Part shown: in pieces, positions 23,630 through 35,215 of the stretch
How positions within the stretch are numbered: position 1 is the first letter of the stretch
Layout of the letters: every line of letters starts with the position of its first letter
Assembly (NCBI GenBank): GCA_022376925.1
Contig: JAIOJX010000004.1
Coordinates: forward strand, 179,271,501 to 179,335,500
Source of the DNA: Tragulus kanchil
Lineage: Eukaryota > Chordata > Mammalia > Artiodactyla > Tragulidae
Length of the DNA: 64,000 bases
Direction of reading: 5' to 3'
Notes under the pieces: model-generated
Database searches by the model: none
Told to the model about the DNA's origin: nothing
What the model saw: only the letters and a program-made list of their open reading frames with translations
Made by a program: the position numbers and the translations under genes

Positions 23630-24722
23630 CCTGAGAGAGGTGGAAAAGGACAGGCCCTGGAAAACGCTGTTTTGAATGGTTAACCAGTGGGTTGTAGAAA
23701 CTGATTGAGCTTGCTGGGAAGGCTTCCTCTTAGGTCCTTGACTGGGGTGATGGTTTCACAGGTTTATGCATATGTCAAAACTCACTCATTGGGGCTTCCC
23801 TAGTGGTCCAGTGGGTAGAGACCCCGCCTTGCAGTGCAGGGGGTGCCGATTCGGTCCCTGGCCTGGGAAGATCCCATGTGCCGTGGAGCGGCTGGACTGA
23901 TGTGTCCAATTATCGAGCCGGAGCTCTGGAGCGCATGCGCACAGAGCCGGAGCTCTGAGACAAGAGGCCACGCGATGGGAGGCCCACGAGGCCAAAGAAC
24001 GAAGATGGATGAAAATGGATAGATAAAAGACCAATGGAGGTGGCCCGCCCGCTCCCCTCCCTCCCCAACCCGACCCCCGCCCAAAATAAATAAATAAATA
24101 AATCTTTAAAAAAAAAAAGTCAATAACATCTTAAAAAAACTTAAAAAAAAAAGACCAATGGAAGTGGCCCGCTGCTCCCCTCCCTCCCCAACCCGACCCC
24201 CGCCCAAAATAAATAAATAAATAAATCTTTAAAAAAAAAACAAAACTCACTCATTGTAGACTTTAACTATGTAAGTTTATATAGGTCAATTATATCTCAA
24301 TAAAGCTGTTTCTTTTTGGTATTTATATATTTTAGCTATGCTGGGTCCTAGTTGCGGTGTATGGGATCTAGTTTTCTGACCAGGGATCAAACCCAGGCAC
24401 CCTGCATTGAGGACGCTAAGTCTTACCCACTGGACCAACAAAGAAGTCCCAAAAGCTGTTTTTTAAAAAAATAAGTGAGTATTGTTTTAAACCACTGAGT
24501 TTGGGAGTGCTTTGTTTGATTTCAAAGGCTTATTGATACATCTCCATTGTTTTATGTTTTGCTAAAACATTTCCTATCTCTTCAGAATGAGCAGAAAGGG
24601 CCGTTTCCTAAAACGTAAAACTCAGCTTATCAGGGTTAACAGAATAGCAAGACTGAAATCCCTTATGATTATACAGTGGAAGTGACAGATAGATTCAAAG
24701 GATTAAATCTGATAGAGTGCCT

Positions 24723-25020
24723 GAAGAAGTGTGGACTCAGAGGTTCATAACATTGTACAGGAAGCGGTGATCAAAACCAGCCCCAAGAAAAAGAAATGCA
24801 AACGGGCAAAATGGTAGTCTGAGTAGAACTTACAAATAGCTGAGAAAAGAAAAGAAGTAAAAAGCGAGGAGAAAAAGAAAGATATACTCCCCCTCGGAGT
24901 ACAGAGTTCCAAAGAAGAGCAAGGAGAGATAAGAAGACCTTCCTAAGTGAATAACGCAAAGAAATAAAGGAAAACAATAGAATGGGAAAGAATAGAGATC
25001 TCATCAAGAAGATTAGAGAT
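24723..25020. other. A-rich unassigned sequence
   Basis: Purine-rich, with no gene seen. The 105-codon reverse frame here is low in complexity and has no domain. Confidence 0.4.
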
Positions 25021-25024
25021 ACCA

Positions 25025-25195
25025 AGGGATGACAGAGAATGAGATGGTTGGATGGCAGCACCGACTCAGTGTACATGAGTTTGAGCAAGCTCCGGGAGAT
25101 GGTGAAGGACAGGGAAGTCTGGAGTGCTGCAGGTCATGAGGTCGCAAAGAGTCGGACACAACGGAGCAGCTGAATAACAGCAGAATAGATCTGAA
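25025..25195 (+). mobile_element. BovB LINE 3' end fragment
   Basis: It reads through GATGACAGAGAATGAGATGG, CACCGACTCAGTG, ATGAGTTTGAGCAAGCTCCG and GTCGCAAAGAGTCGGACACA, the standard BovB terminus. Only about 170 bases are present. Confidence 0.88.
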
Positions 25196-25301
25196 GAGCA
25201 GACCTTAGATCCATGGGGTGAGTGAGCCTATGGGACTGAGTGTGCTTACGTGTGGAGTTGTGACTGGGTTTTAGGCTTTGAATCCTGAATCATCTTTCAG
25301 C

Positions 25302-25527
25302 TGCGCACTCGTGTGTGTGTTTGCTTAGTTGTGCCTGACTCTTTGCGAGTGCATAGACAATAGCCCACCAGGCTCTTCTGTCCATGGAATTTTCTAGGCA
25401 AGAGTACTGGAGTGGGTTGGCATACCCTCCTCCAGGGGATCTTCCTAGCCCAGGGGTCAAACCTGAGTTTCCTGTCTCCTGCACTGGCAGGCAGAATCTT
25501 TGCCACTGAGCCACCTGGTAAGTCCAT
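25302..25527 (-). mobile_element. Bov-tA/BovA-type SINE, reverse
   Basis: GTGCCTGACTCTTTGCGA, AAGAGTACTGGAGTGGGTTG and GCCACTGAGCCACC landmarks are visible. Confidence 0.88.
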
Positions 25528-25529
25528 CT

Positions 25530-25690
25530 GCCTGGGTAACCCTGGACAAATGACCCTCTCTGTGCTTCAGTTTCTTTATCTGTAAAGTGGGAAAATTAAT
25601 AGCACCTACCTCATTGTTAGGATAGAGTGAATTAATATGTGAAAAGCACATAGAACTATCCCTGGCACAGAGTAATCCTCCAAAAAACCG
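25530..25690 (+). repeat. MIR SINE fragment
   Basis: The MIR core phrases TGTGCTTCAGTTTCTTTATC, TGTAAAGTGGGAAAATTAAT, ACCTACCTCATTGTTAGGAT and CCCTGGCACAGAGTAA occur in order. Confidence 0.8.
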
Positions 25691-25734
25691 TAGTTACTAA
25701 TATTATCAAACTCAAAGGACTCTAGTAAGTAAGT

Positions 25735-25914
25735 AAGTGAAGTCACTCAGTCATGTCTGATTCTTTGCAATCCATGGACAAGCCATGAAATTTTCCAAGC
25801 AAGAATACTGGAGTCGGTATCCTCTTTTCCAGGGGATCTTTCCAAGCCAGGGAATGAATCCAGGTTTCCCACATTTCATGTGAATTCTTTACCATCTGAG
25901 CCACCAGGGAAGCC
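25735..25914 (-). mobile_element. Bov-tA/BovA-type SINE, reverse, diverged
   Basis: CAGTCATGTCTGATTCTTTG, GCAAGAATACTGGAGTCGG and TCTGAGCCACCAGGGAAGCC are present. Confidence 0.85.
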
Positions 25915-26034
25915 CAAGAATACTGGAGTGGGTAGCCTATCCCTTCTCCAGGGGATCTTCCTGACCCAGGAATTGACCCAGGTCTCCTGCATTGCAGGTG
26001 GATTCTTTACCAGCTGAGCTACACCGGAAGCCCC
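25915..26034 (-). mobile_element. Second, partial Bov-tA SINE, reverse
   Basis: It repeats the latter two thirds of the neighbouring element from AAGAATACTGGAGTGGG to the CGGAAGCCCC end. It lacks the left end and lies directly beside the first, so it is an internal partial duplication or a nested insertion. Confidence 0.75.
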
Positions 26035-27040
26035 AAAGGGCTTTAGATGTTTTTACACATTTTATGAGGCAGAATCATACAAAGCCTAATCAGTGATGCA
26101 GAAACTAAGGTCAGAGTTACAATTTCTATGAACAAGGGAAGAATTAGGTAATGGTATGATTCAAGCCCAAGATATCGACCAAGGGCTCTGAGATCATCCC
26201 ACATGGGAGATCTTGAGATATAGAGATCCACTTATAGATGCTTGAATGGCCCATGAGTGTCACAGGCAAGAATCCTGGCCTCTAGGTCTCGGATCATTGT
26301 GTAACTTTGAATGGTTGAGTAGGTATCATCAAAAATTGCTTCAGACGATTTCCGTGGTAAGTACTCTTTCCCCTCAGGAGTACAGCGATGTAAAAAGAAC
26401 AAACCCTGGAGTGTTAATATTTTTATTGGAAGGCAGTTTTGCTGTTCTATATCCTTACAATGTTAAACAGGACATGGCTTATTAGGTCAACAGATTGCCT
26501 TGTGATTTTCATTTAAAATACGTCATCAAGTAGTTGATCTGCCCTTGAGATTTTACTCTTTCATTCACAGAACGGGGTTGGCTCAGTGAACTCCAAAGTC
26601 ACCATAATTTTAAGCTAAATGTGTTACATTTATAAGGATTGCTTAATTGCTTGAGAAGGTTTGTCAGCCTGTTCTACTTTGGAAGTTAAGCAAATATGTA
26701 CACAGGATAACACGATACGAAATGTTTAAAGGAGTTTAAGCTTGTAAATGAGACCAAAATTACTCAAAGCTTTTTTAAAAGTGGTTGCTAAACTTTGCTA
26801 GATCTTTAATTAAAATAAGAAGTTACAATATGGAAACTGAAATTAAGAGCGAAAGGATAAATTAAGGCTTTTCCTTTTGTGTATAACTTTAATAAATTGA
26901 ATATTAATGTTTAAAAAGCTAAATAAACCCCTGAATAATCTTTCCTGCACACAAAAAACACTTTAAGGGCATCAAAAAATTCACATGGATATGTGTGTGT
27001 GTGTGTATGGGATTGAGTTGTTTGAGATAGTCTCATCACC
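26035..27040. other. AT-rich unassigned intergenic sequence with a (GT)n tract
   Basis: No gene seen. A short GT repeat lies at about 26992-27007. Confidence 0.5.
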
Positions 27041-27042
27041 TC

Positions 27043-27262
27043 TTGGGCTTCCCTGGTGGTCCCATGGTAAAGAAGCCACCTGCTAATGCAGGCGATTCAT
27101 GTTCCATCCCTGGGTCAGAAAATCCCCGGGAGAAGGAAACGGCAACCCACTCCAGTATTCTTGCCTGGAGAATCCCATACACAGAGGACCCTGGCGTGTG
27201 TTACAGCGCATGGGGTCGCAAAGAGTCGGACACGACTGAGCATACACACGCACACACACATC
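27043..27262 (+). mobile_element. Bov-tA/BovA-type SINE
   Basis: GGGCTTCCCTGGTGGTCC, CCACTCCAGTATTCTTGCC, GGTCGCAAAGAGTCGGACAC and a CA-rich tail are present. Confidence 0.9.
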
Positions 27263-28030
27263 ACCTGGTTTTCTGTCTGTGTGGGGCCAAGAACAAGACC
27301 AGTCCCAGCAGGCCCCTCAGCTGACCACCAGGCTCCTTTCAGAAGTTGGGCCCGGGTCCTGACTCTGCCTCCTGCAAACACGCATCCCCACTTACGAGTC
27401 TCCAAGGACCCAGAGGACAAGCACTCCCAGCCCACATACAACCAAGGCTGTGGCTCGCAGGGTCCCCCAGAGGGACGTCCCATCTCTGAGAGACGATGAC
27501 CTGCAGATCTAACCCAGAATCTAAGGCGGAGGTGCCCCTGCCCTCCGGCTCCCTCCAGGGCTCAGAACAGGAAGGTCAGGTGCAGATTTTCTCCTGCAGC
27601 ATTTTGGCACTGCCTCCAGGTGACGGCCTGTGTCAGACAGCAGGACCGCCCAGGTAGAAGAGAGTTGACCTTACACATCAGGGTCACACACACAACAATG
27701 AAATCCTCTGTGACAGCCCTGGAGAACTGCTGATGAACTCAACTGGTGACAAAGGCCAGAGGCAGCCTCTCCCAGCCGGGGATCTCCACCGGCTTGATTG
27801 CTTCTCAACTGCATGATCAGGCCCACACATTCTTTGTTCTCTGACTGTGGCTCACCTGAGAACTCACGCCCCTGGGAAATCCCTCTCGGGTGTGTCCCCA
27901 AGCCCTGGAAACCCCCTCCCCTCCCACCTTATTTGAGCGGCAGCACAGTAGCTTCCTCTGTCAGGCGAGCAAGTTAGAGGCAGAGCTCCATGAATCCATC
28001 AGAGAAATTCTTCTTAGAAGTTAATCTTTT
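27263..28030. other. GC-moderate unassigned sequence
   Basis: No gene or clear repeat seen. The 137-codon forward frame that starts at 27086 runs out of a SINE and is not a gene. Confidence 0.45.
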
Positions 28031-28043
28031 AAAACAGGCCCAG

Positions 28044-28337
28044 GGGCTTCCCTGGTGGTCCAGTGGGTAAGGACACCGCCTTGCAGTGCAAGGGGGCGCC
28101 AGTTCGATCGCTGGCCTGGGAGGATCCCACATGCCAAAGAGCGGCTGGACCGATGTGTCCAATTACCGAGCCGGAGCTCTGGAGCGCATGCGCCCAGAGC
28201 CGGTGCTCTGCGACAACAGAGGCCACTGCGATGGGAGGCCCACACGGGCCAAAGAACAAAGATGGATGAAAATAGATAAATGAAAGACCAATAGAAGTGG
28301 CCAAAAACCAAAAAACAAAAAACCTATTTAAAAAGAA
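28044..28337 (+). mobile_element. CHR-type tRNA-derived SINE with target-site duplication
   Basis: It is near full length. AAAACAGGCCCAG flanks it at 28031-28043 and 28338-28350. The tail is a broken AAAACCAAAAA run. Confidence 0.9.
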
Positions 28338-28393
28338 AACAGGCCCAGAACTGCCTTGTCAAGGTAAGATTTTTCTAAAAAATATTTGTGTGG

Positions 28394-28640
28394 GGCTTCC
28401 CCGGTGGTCCACTGGTGGAGGGTCTGCCTTGAGGGGCGGGGGCCACAGGTTCGATCCCTGGCCTGGGAGGATCCCACGTGCTGCGGAGTGGCTGGACCGA
28501 TGTGTCCAACTGCAAGCCGGTGCTCTGCAGCAAGGAAGGCTGCTGCGGTGGGAGGCCCACATGGGCCAAAGAACAAAAATGGATGAAAATACATAAAATG
28601 AAGCACCAATAAAAGAGGCCAAAATTAAAACAACAAAAAA
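28394..28640 (+). mobile_element. CHR-type tRNA-derived SINE, diverged
   Basis: GGGCTTCCCCGGTGGTCC head, GGTTCGATCCCTGGCCTGGG and AAAGAACAAAAATGGATGAA are present. It has an internal deletion near 28510 relative to its relatives. Confidence 0.87.
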
Positions 28641-28664
28641 AGGATTTGTATGCACGTGGACCAT

Positions 28665-28826
28665 TTTTTAAACTCTTTATTGACTTTGTTTCAATATTGT
28701 TTCTGTTTTCTGTTTTGGTTTTCTGACGATGAGGCATGTGGAATCTTAGTTCCCCGATTAGGAATCGAACCCACACCACTGCATTGGAAGGCAAAGTCTT
28801 AACCACTGGACTACAATAGAAGTCCA
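28665..28826 (-). mobile_element. Old CHR-type SINE, reverse
   Basis: CTTTATTGACTTTGTTTC, GGAATCGAACCCACACC and AACCACTGGACTACAATAGA are reverse tRNA-SINE features. Confidence 0.75.
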
Positions 28827-28863
28827 ATTTGGGTCTTTATTAGCACCCACCCTCAAGAACCCA

Positions 28864-29085
28864 AGGCTTCGTTGGTGGCTCAGACCGTAAAGAACCCACC
28901 TGCAATGTGGGAAACCTGGCTTCAATCTCTGGGTTGGGACGATCCTCTGGAGAAGGGAATGGCTACCCACACCAGTATTCTTGCCTGGAGAATCCCATGG
29001 ACAGAGGAGCGTGGCAGGCCACAGTCCATGAGGTCGCAAAGAGTCGGACATGACGGAGCAACTGATACTTGCTTTCACTTTCCAG
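28864..29085 (+). mobile_element. Bov-tA/BovA-type SINE
   Basis: GGCTTCGTTGGTGGCTCAG, CACCTGCAATGTGGGAAACC, CAGTATTCTTGCCTGGAGAA and GGTCGCAAAGAGTCGGACAT are visible. Confidence 0.88.
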
Positions 29086-30240
29086 ACCCCAGGGAAGGAA
29101 AGGAGGAGGCAAAGGCAAAGACGATGGGACCCAGTGAGACGTTCTCCTGGGACCAGGCTGGCCGGCTCCGGGGTGACACCGGTCTCCACTGTGCGCGGGG
29201 ATGAAGCCAGGATGGTGCGGAGGGCAGGCAGCCAGCAGCCGGCAGCACCAGCCTCCTCTGGCCCTCACGCTGGCCCACCCTTCCAGGGTGGGGCCGAGCA
29301 GCTTGGCAGAGCTCGCAGGGTGAAACCCAAGGGAGCCCCCGCCTCTGGCTTCTCATTCTCCCAGCACCAGCTGTCAGGCTGCCCTCACCCTTCCTTCTAG
29401 CAAAAAAGGACCTGGAGACATGAACCTCCACTCCCAAACAACCAAAAAGTATCTGAAAAAAAGAAAAAAGTTTCCCAGCAAAACAGGAAGAGCAGGAAGA
29501 GGGCAAGTTTGCACAGAGCTGGCTCCATTCTGCTGGGAGAGGAAAGGGAACTGCCGGGAATTTTGCATTTTTTTCCATCTGTTTTGCATCCACTAGAAGA
29601 GGAAGGGTTTGCCAGGGCTGGGGAGGAGGGGGCCACGAGAGCCAGAATCACCCCTGGGTTCTATCTGTCATTGCTCAGGAGTCAGCTTCTCCCCTTTGTG
29701 GCCTGGACCATCTCCCCTCTCCCCAACCCAAATCAGTCCTGCTGACCTCATTGGGTACCATCAGCCTCATTCAGCCAGATGGTTGTTGAAGAGAGAACCA
29801 AATGCTTCTAGTGTAGGATGTCTTTTCAGAGAAGCTTAACGAACCAACAGACCAGGGGAACACACTTCTAGTCCTTGCTCACCTCTTGTTAGAGGGTGCC
29901 TAAGCCTGGACATTCCTGACATGGCTTTTTCCCTATTTATCTGCAGCCTTCTGCCTCCCTGGACTTACATCCAGGAAGCTGGGCTGTGGCTGTTTGGAGA
30001 AGCAGTCACTCCTCAGCACTCAGGACCTCTCCAACCACCCAAGGCTTTGCCTCTGCATCAGCCTCAACCTTGCTGTGCCACGACCCTTCTCTCACCGCAA
30101 GCTCTCTCCTGGAGCTTCCTTACTGCTCTCAGAGCAATGCCCAAGCTTGCCTTCATGGCCTAGAACACTCTTCCTTTTGGGTCTCTCTTCTTAGAAGACC
30201 TCAGTCTCCACTTCAACTGCACAGCTTTCTTCTGTCTCGC
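29086..30240. other. GC-moderate unassigned sequence
   Basis: Overlapping frames of 66-172 codons are open on both strands but show no domain or splice-supported structure. From 29635 on, it is part of tandem duplication 8. Confidence 0.45.
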
Positions 30241-31870
30241 AGATATGCCGAGCACGTCCTTGCCTCAGAGCGTTCGCACCTACTCTTCCCTCTGCTTGGA
30301 AAACTTCTCCCAGATCTGTCTAGCTGCCTCCTTTTCCTTGAGCAGGGGTCACCTGAGATTCAGTCCCATAAAAGACCTGCCCTCACCACCCTAGCTGAGT
30401 ACCCCATCCACCTACCCTGTTCCTTCCTACCACACCGTCTCAGTCTTACATTGTTGCTGTTGTTACTCAGTCATGTCTGACTCTTTGCAGCCCCATGGGC
30501 TGCAGCACACCAGGTTTCCCTATCCTTCACCTTCTCCCAGAGATTTCTCAAACTCATGTCCATTAAGTCGATGATGCCATCTAATCATCTCATCCTCTGT
30601 CACCCCCTTCTCCTCCTGCCTTCAGTCTTTCCCAGCATCGGGGTCTTTTCCAGTGAGTCGGCTCTTTGCATCAGGGGGCCAAAGTACTGGAGCTTCAGCA
30701 TCAGTCCTTCCAATGACTATTCAGGGTTGATTTCCTTTAGGATTGACTGGCAACGAGAGCCAGAATCACCCCTGGGTTCTATCTGTCATTGCTCAGGAGT
30801 CAGCTTCTCCCCTTTGTGGCCTGGACCATCTCCCCTCTCCCCAACCCAAATCAGTCCTGCTGACCTCATTGGGTACCATCAGCCTCATTCAGCCAGATGG
30901 TTGTTGAAGAGAGAACCAAATGCTTCTAGTGTAGGATGTCTTTTCAGAGAAGCTTAACGAACCAACAGACCAGGGGAACACACTTCTAGTCCTTGCTCAC
31001 CTCTTGTTAGAGGGTGCCTAAGCCTGGACATTCCTGACATGGCTTTTTCCCTATTTATCTGCAGCCTTCTGCCTCCCTGGACTTACATCCAGGAAGCTGG
31101 GCTGTGGCTGTTTGGAGAAGCAGTCACTCCTCAGCACTCAGGACCTCTCCAACCACCCAAGGCTTTGCCTCTGCATCAGCCTCAACCTTGCTGTGCCACG
31201 ACCCTTCTCTCACCGCAAGCTCTCTCCTGGAGCTTCCTTACTGCTCTCAGAGCAATGCCCAAGCTTGCCTTCATGGCCTAGAACACTCTTCCTTTTGGGT
31301 CTCTCTTCTTAGAAGACCTCAGTCTCCACTTCAACTGCACAGCTTTCTTCTGTCTCTCAGATATGCCGAGCACGTCCTTGCCTCAGAGCGTTCGCACCTA
31401 CTCTTCCCTCTGCTTGGAAAACTTCTCCCAGATCTGTCTAGCTGCCTCCTTTTCCTTGAGCAGGGGTCACCTGAGATTCAGTCCCATAAAAGACCTGCCC
31501 TCACCACCCTAGCTGAGTACCCCATCCACCTACCCTGTTCCTTCCTACCACACCGTCTCAGTCTTACATTGTTGCTGTTGTTACTCAGTCATGTCTGACT
31601 CTTTGCAGCCCCATGGGCTGCAGCACACCAGGTTTCCCTATCCTTCACCTTCTCCCAGAGATTTCTCAAACTCATGTCCATTAAGTCGATGATGCCATCT
31701 AATCATCTCATCCTCTGTCACCCCCTTCTCCTCCTGCCTTCAGTCTTTCCCAGCATCGGGGTCTTTTCCAGTGAGTCGGCTCTTTGCATCAGGGGGCCAA
31801 AGTACTGGAGCTTCAGCATCAGTCCTTCCAATGACTATTCAGGGTTGATTTCCTTTAGGATTGACTGGTT
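29635..31870 (+). repeat. Tandem duplication 8 (offset 1118 bp)
   Basis: Positions 29635-30752 recur at 30753-31868. The junction cuts through a BovB fragment after GATTGACTGG. One G/T difference is visible near 30239 and 31357. Confidence 0.95.
31360..31560 (+). repeat. L2 LINE 3' fragment, left part
   Basis: Phrases such as CTTGCCTCAGAGCGTTCGCA, CTCTGCTTGGAAAACTTCTC and CTGCCCTCACCACCC fit the L2 3' region. Copies occur at about 30242-30442 and 32580-32690. The right part is at 32464-32558. Confidence 0.65.
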
Positions 31871-32410
31871 TGATCTCCTTGCTGCCCAAGGCACTCTCAA
31901 GAGTCTTCTCCAGCACCACAGTTCAAAAGCATCAGTTCTTCCCCAATCGGCTTTCTTTACGGTCCAACTCTCACTTACATGACTACTGGAAAAACTGTAA
32001 CTTTGAGGATACAGACCTTTGTCAGCAGAGAGATGTCTCTGTGTTTTAATACACTGCCTAAATTTGTCATAGCTTTTCTTCCAAGGAGCAAGTGTGTTTT
32101 AATTTCATGGCTGCAGTCACTGTCCACAGTGATTTTGGAGCCCAAGAAAATAACATCTGTCATTGTTTCCATTTTTTTCTCCATCTTCTCCATCTGTTTG
32201 CCATGACGTGATGGGACTGGATGCCATGATCTTAGTGTTTTGAACGTTGAATCTAAAGCCTGCTTTTTCACTCTCCTCTTTCACCTTCATCAAGAGGCTC
32301 TTTAGTTCCTCTTTGCCATTTCTGCCATTAGGGTGATGTCATTTGCATATCTGAGGATATTGATATTTCTCCCAACAATCTGTGCTTCATCTAGCCCAGC
32401 ATTTCACTTG
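31566..32410 (-). mobile_element. BovB LINE fragment (RT C-terminal region and 3' end), inactive
   Basis: The reverse strand encodes a broken BovB polyprotein end containing FLGSKITVDSDCSHEIK and LLLGRKAMTNL. Its 3' end, toward 31566, has the CATGTCTGACTCTTTGCAG-type terminus. It lacks the catalytic core. Copies are at 30448-30750 (partial) and 32696-33540. Confidence 0.88.
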
Positions 32411-32463
32411 GCTGAAAATCATGTCCTTGTCTTGTGTTCCATGTCTGCAGCTGCCTTCATAAC

Positions 32464-32558
32464 AATCTAAGCTTCCTGAGGGCACGAGTCTGTCTTTTCT
32501 CTGTCGGACCTCCAGAACCTAGGATAGTGCCGGGTACACCAGTGGCACTTTGTAATGT
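32464..32558 (+). repeat. L2 LINE 3' fragment, right part (copied 33594-33688)
   Basis: AAGCTTCCTGAGGGCACGAG, CCAGAACCTAGGATAGTGCC and GGCACTTTGTAA match the usual L2 end. The BovB fragment split this element. Confidence 0.6.
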
Positions 32559-33706
32559 GAGCTGACTGTCTGCCCATCCTTTTCCTTGAGCAGGGGTCAC
32601 CTGAGATTCAGTCCCATAAAAGACCTGCCCTCACCACCCTAGCTGAGTACCCCATCCACCTACCCTGTTCCTTCCTACCACACCGTCTCAGTCTTACATT
32701 GTTGCTGTTGTTACTCAGTCATGTCTGACTCTTTGCAGCCCCATGGGCTGCAGCACACCAGGTTTCCCTATCCTTCACCTTCTCCCAGAGATTTCTCAAA
32801 CTCATGTCCATTAAGTCGATGATGCCATCTAATCATCTCATCCTCTGTCACCCCCTTCTCCTCCTGCCTTCAGTCTTTCCCAGCATCGGGGTCTTTTCCA
32901 GTGAGTCGGCTCTTTGCATCAGGGGGCCAAAGTACTGGAGCTTCAGCATCAGTCCTTCCAATGACTATTCAGGGTTGATTTCCTTTAGGATTGACTGGTT
33001 TGATCTCCTTGCTGCCCAAGGCACTCTCAAGAGTCTTCTCCAGCACCACAGTTCAAAAGCATCAGTTCTTCCCCAATCGGCTTTCTTTACGGTCCAACTC
33101 TCACTTACATGACTACTGGAAAAACTGTAACTTTGAGGATACAGACCTTTGTCAGCAGAGAGATGTCTCTGTGTTTTAATACACTGCCTAAATTTGTCAT
33201 AGCTTTTCTTCCAAGGAGCAAGTGTGTTTTAATTTCATGGCTGCAGTCACTGTCCACAGTGATTTTGGAGCCCAAGAAAATAACATCTGTCATTGTTTCC
33301 ATTTTTTTCTCCATCTTCTCCATCTGTTTGCCATGACGTGATGGGACTGGATGCCATGATCTTAGTGTTTTGAACGTTGAATCTAAAGCCTGCTTTTTCA
33401 CTCTCCTCTTTCACCTTCATCAAGAGGCTCTTTAGTTCCTCTTTGCCATTTCTGCCATTAGGGTGATGTCATTTGCATATCTGAGGATATTGATATTTCT
33501 CCCAACAATCTGTGCTTCATCTAGCCCAGCATTTCACTTGGCTGAAAATCATGTCCTTGTCTTGTGTTCCATGTCTGCAGCTGCCTTCATAACAATCTAA
33601 GCTTCCTGAGGGCACGAGTCTGTCTTTTCTCTGTCGGACCTCCAGAACCTAGGATAGTGCCGGGTACACCAGTGGCACTTTGTAATGTGAGCTGACTGTC
33701 TGCCCA

Positions 33707-34835
33707 GGGTCAGGGAAGTGAGCGGTACATGCAACTCAGCCCTCAGGAAGATCGTGCTTTACAGAAAGTGATCACAAGAGACCCAACAGAGCTGTCTGTG
33801 CTCGGGAAACTGCAAACATGCAAATGGGGCCAAGGACGTCTAGCCAGTTCTACCTAGGGGAAGAGATAGTTTCATACAGAAGGATAATTCAGGACTGTGT
33901 TTTGAAAGATATGTTGGTGTTTCCCAGATGAACCTAAAATGCAAAAGTGTGAAAAAGCAGGGATCATTCAGTAGACAGCAGGTAGTTTGATAAGACCAAA
34001 GGAAGGGGTTGTGCGGGATGGGGGGCAGGGAGTAGAGACCCTCAGAAGGGGCCTTTCGCCACGAGAAAGACCTCTGTGCCTTCTAGACACAGCAATGAGC
34101 CACTTGAGAGGCTTTTCTCCCCTGTCAACATTTTAGCTTCTTCTAGTGTTAAAAAACTTAACTGCAGGAACGACTGGGTCAGAACTGCTTTTCCAAAAGA
34201 TCCTTCTGCCGAAATTGGTGTTCCCTGTATCCCTGCCCAATTATGATCGTATTCAGGCATATTTCCAAAGTCTCTACTGCTCTCTTTCTAAAAATAGTTA
34301 GCCTTTCCTTGGGGGCACATAATTTCGCAGCACAATATTTCAGAAGGCAATATTCATGTTTCCATTCTTTGAGACTCGGATTGTCACCTGACTGCAACCC
34401 TCAGCTTTTTGTCCATAGTTTCATAAGTCAGACTAGATCACGTGACAGAGCTCATCAGGTACCAGGAGAAGATGGGGGACATTTAATGAATGGAGAACTT
34501 AGTTTTGTTCATCTTAGCATCTTCCATGTTTGGGCAGAGACACAGTATCCTCCGTGTGTGAAGTAAAATAATAGCATCTACCTCATAGAATTATTCTGAG
34601 GATTCAAGTCATTAATATCATATGTTGGAAGAACACTTGAAACATGATGAATGCCATATAACATGTTTGGTGTCATTTTTGACCTATACGGTTCAAGTTT
34701 CTAGAACTGATCCAATAAACTGAGTTTCACTGGAAGGAAGACTTGTATGTATATACCTTGTGTATGTGTGTGTGTATTTCTCTAGTTATAAGCCAGCTCA
34801 GAGCATATACATACGTACACCCCCACTAGCACACA
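33707..34835. other. Unassigned intergenic sequence
   Basis: No gene seen. The stretch near 34564-34640 may be an old MIR remnant. Confidence 0.45.
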
Positions 34836-35215
34836 CCTGCTATGTGCCTGGCAGAGTTCCAGGTGCCATAATTGTGCTAACTCATTATCCTCACTATAAA
34901 CCTACAAGATGCGTGTGCTTGTGTGTTTAGTCAGTCAGTCATGTCTGATTCTTTGTTACCCCATGGACTGCAGCCCCCCAGGCTCCTCTGTCCATGGGAT
35001 TCTCCAGGCAAGAATCCTGGAGTGGGCTGCCATTTCCTTCTCCAGGGGATCTTCCCAAACCAGGGATCGAACCAGCATCTCTGGAATCTCCCGCATTGCA
35101 GATGGACCCTTTCCCACTGAGCCACCAGGGAAGCCCTACACGGTGGGCATGAAGAAAACTGAGCTCAGGGAAGTTGACAACTAAAAGCTGCACAGCTCAC
35201 ATCACATCTGTTTTC
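34836..35215 (+). repeat. MIR fragment split by a Bov-tA SINE (copied about 35954-36333)
   Basis: CTATGTGCCTGGCAGAGTTC, CTAACTCATTATCCTCACTA and, beyond the SINE, GAAAACTGAGCTCAGGGAAG are MIR phrases in order. The SINE sits between 34915 and 35137. Confidence 0.65.
34915..35137 (-). mobile_element. Bov-tA/BovA-type SINE, reverse (copied 36033-36255)
   Basis: TCAGTCATGTCTGATTCTTT, GGATTCTCCAGGCAAGAATC and CCACTGAGCCACCAGGGAAG are present. It interrupts the MIR. Confidence 0.9.

Larger units (their letters stand above)
22475..24722 (+). repeat. Tandem duplication 7 (offset about 1155 bp)
   Basis: Positions 22475-23575 recur at 23630-24722. The 54 bases 23576-23629 have no partner in the second copy. 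Several indels separate the two SINE copies inside. Confidence 0.92.
31447..33706 (+). repeat. Tandem duplication 9 (offset 1130 bp)
   Basis: Positions 31447-32576 recur at 32577-33706, with no differences seen by eye. It chains with duplication 8. Confidence 0.95.

Noticed and set aside
29986..30480. 164-codon leucine-rich frame, also at 31104-31598
   Set aside because: It reads through L2-like and BovB sequence, and its repeat is due to tandem duplication 8.
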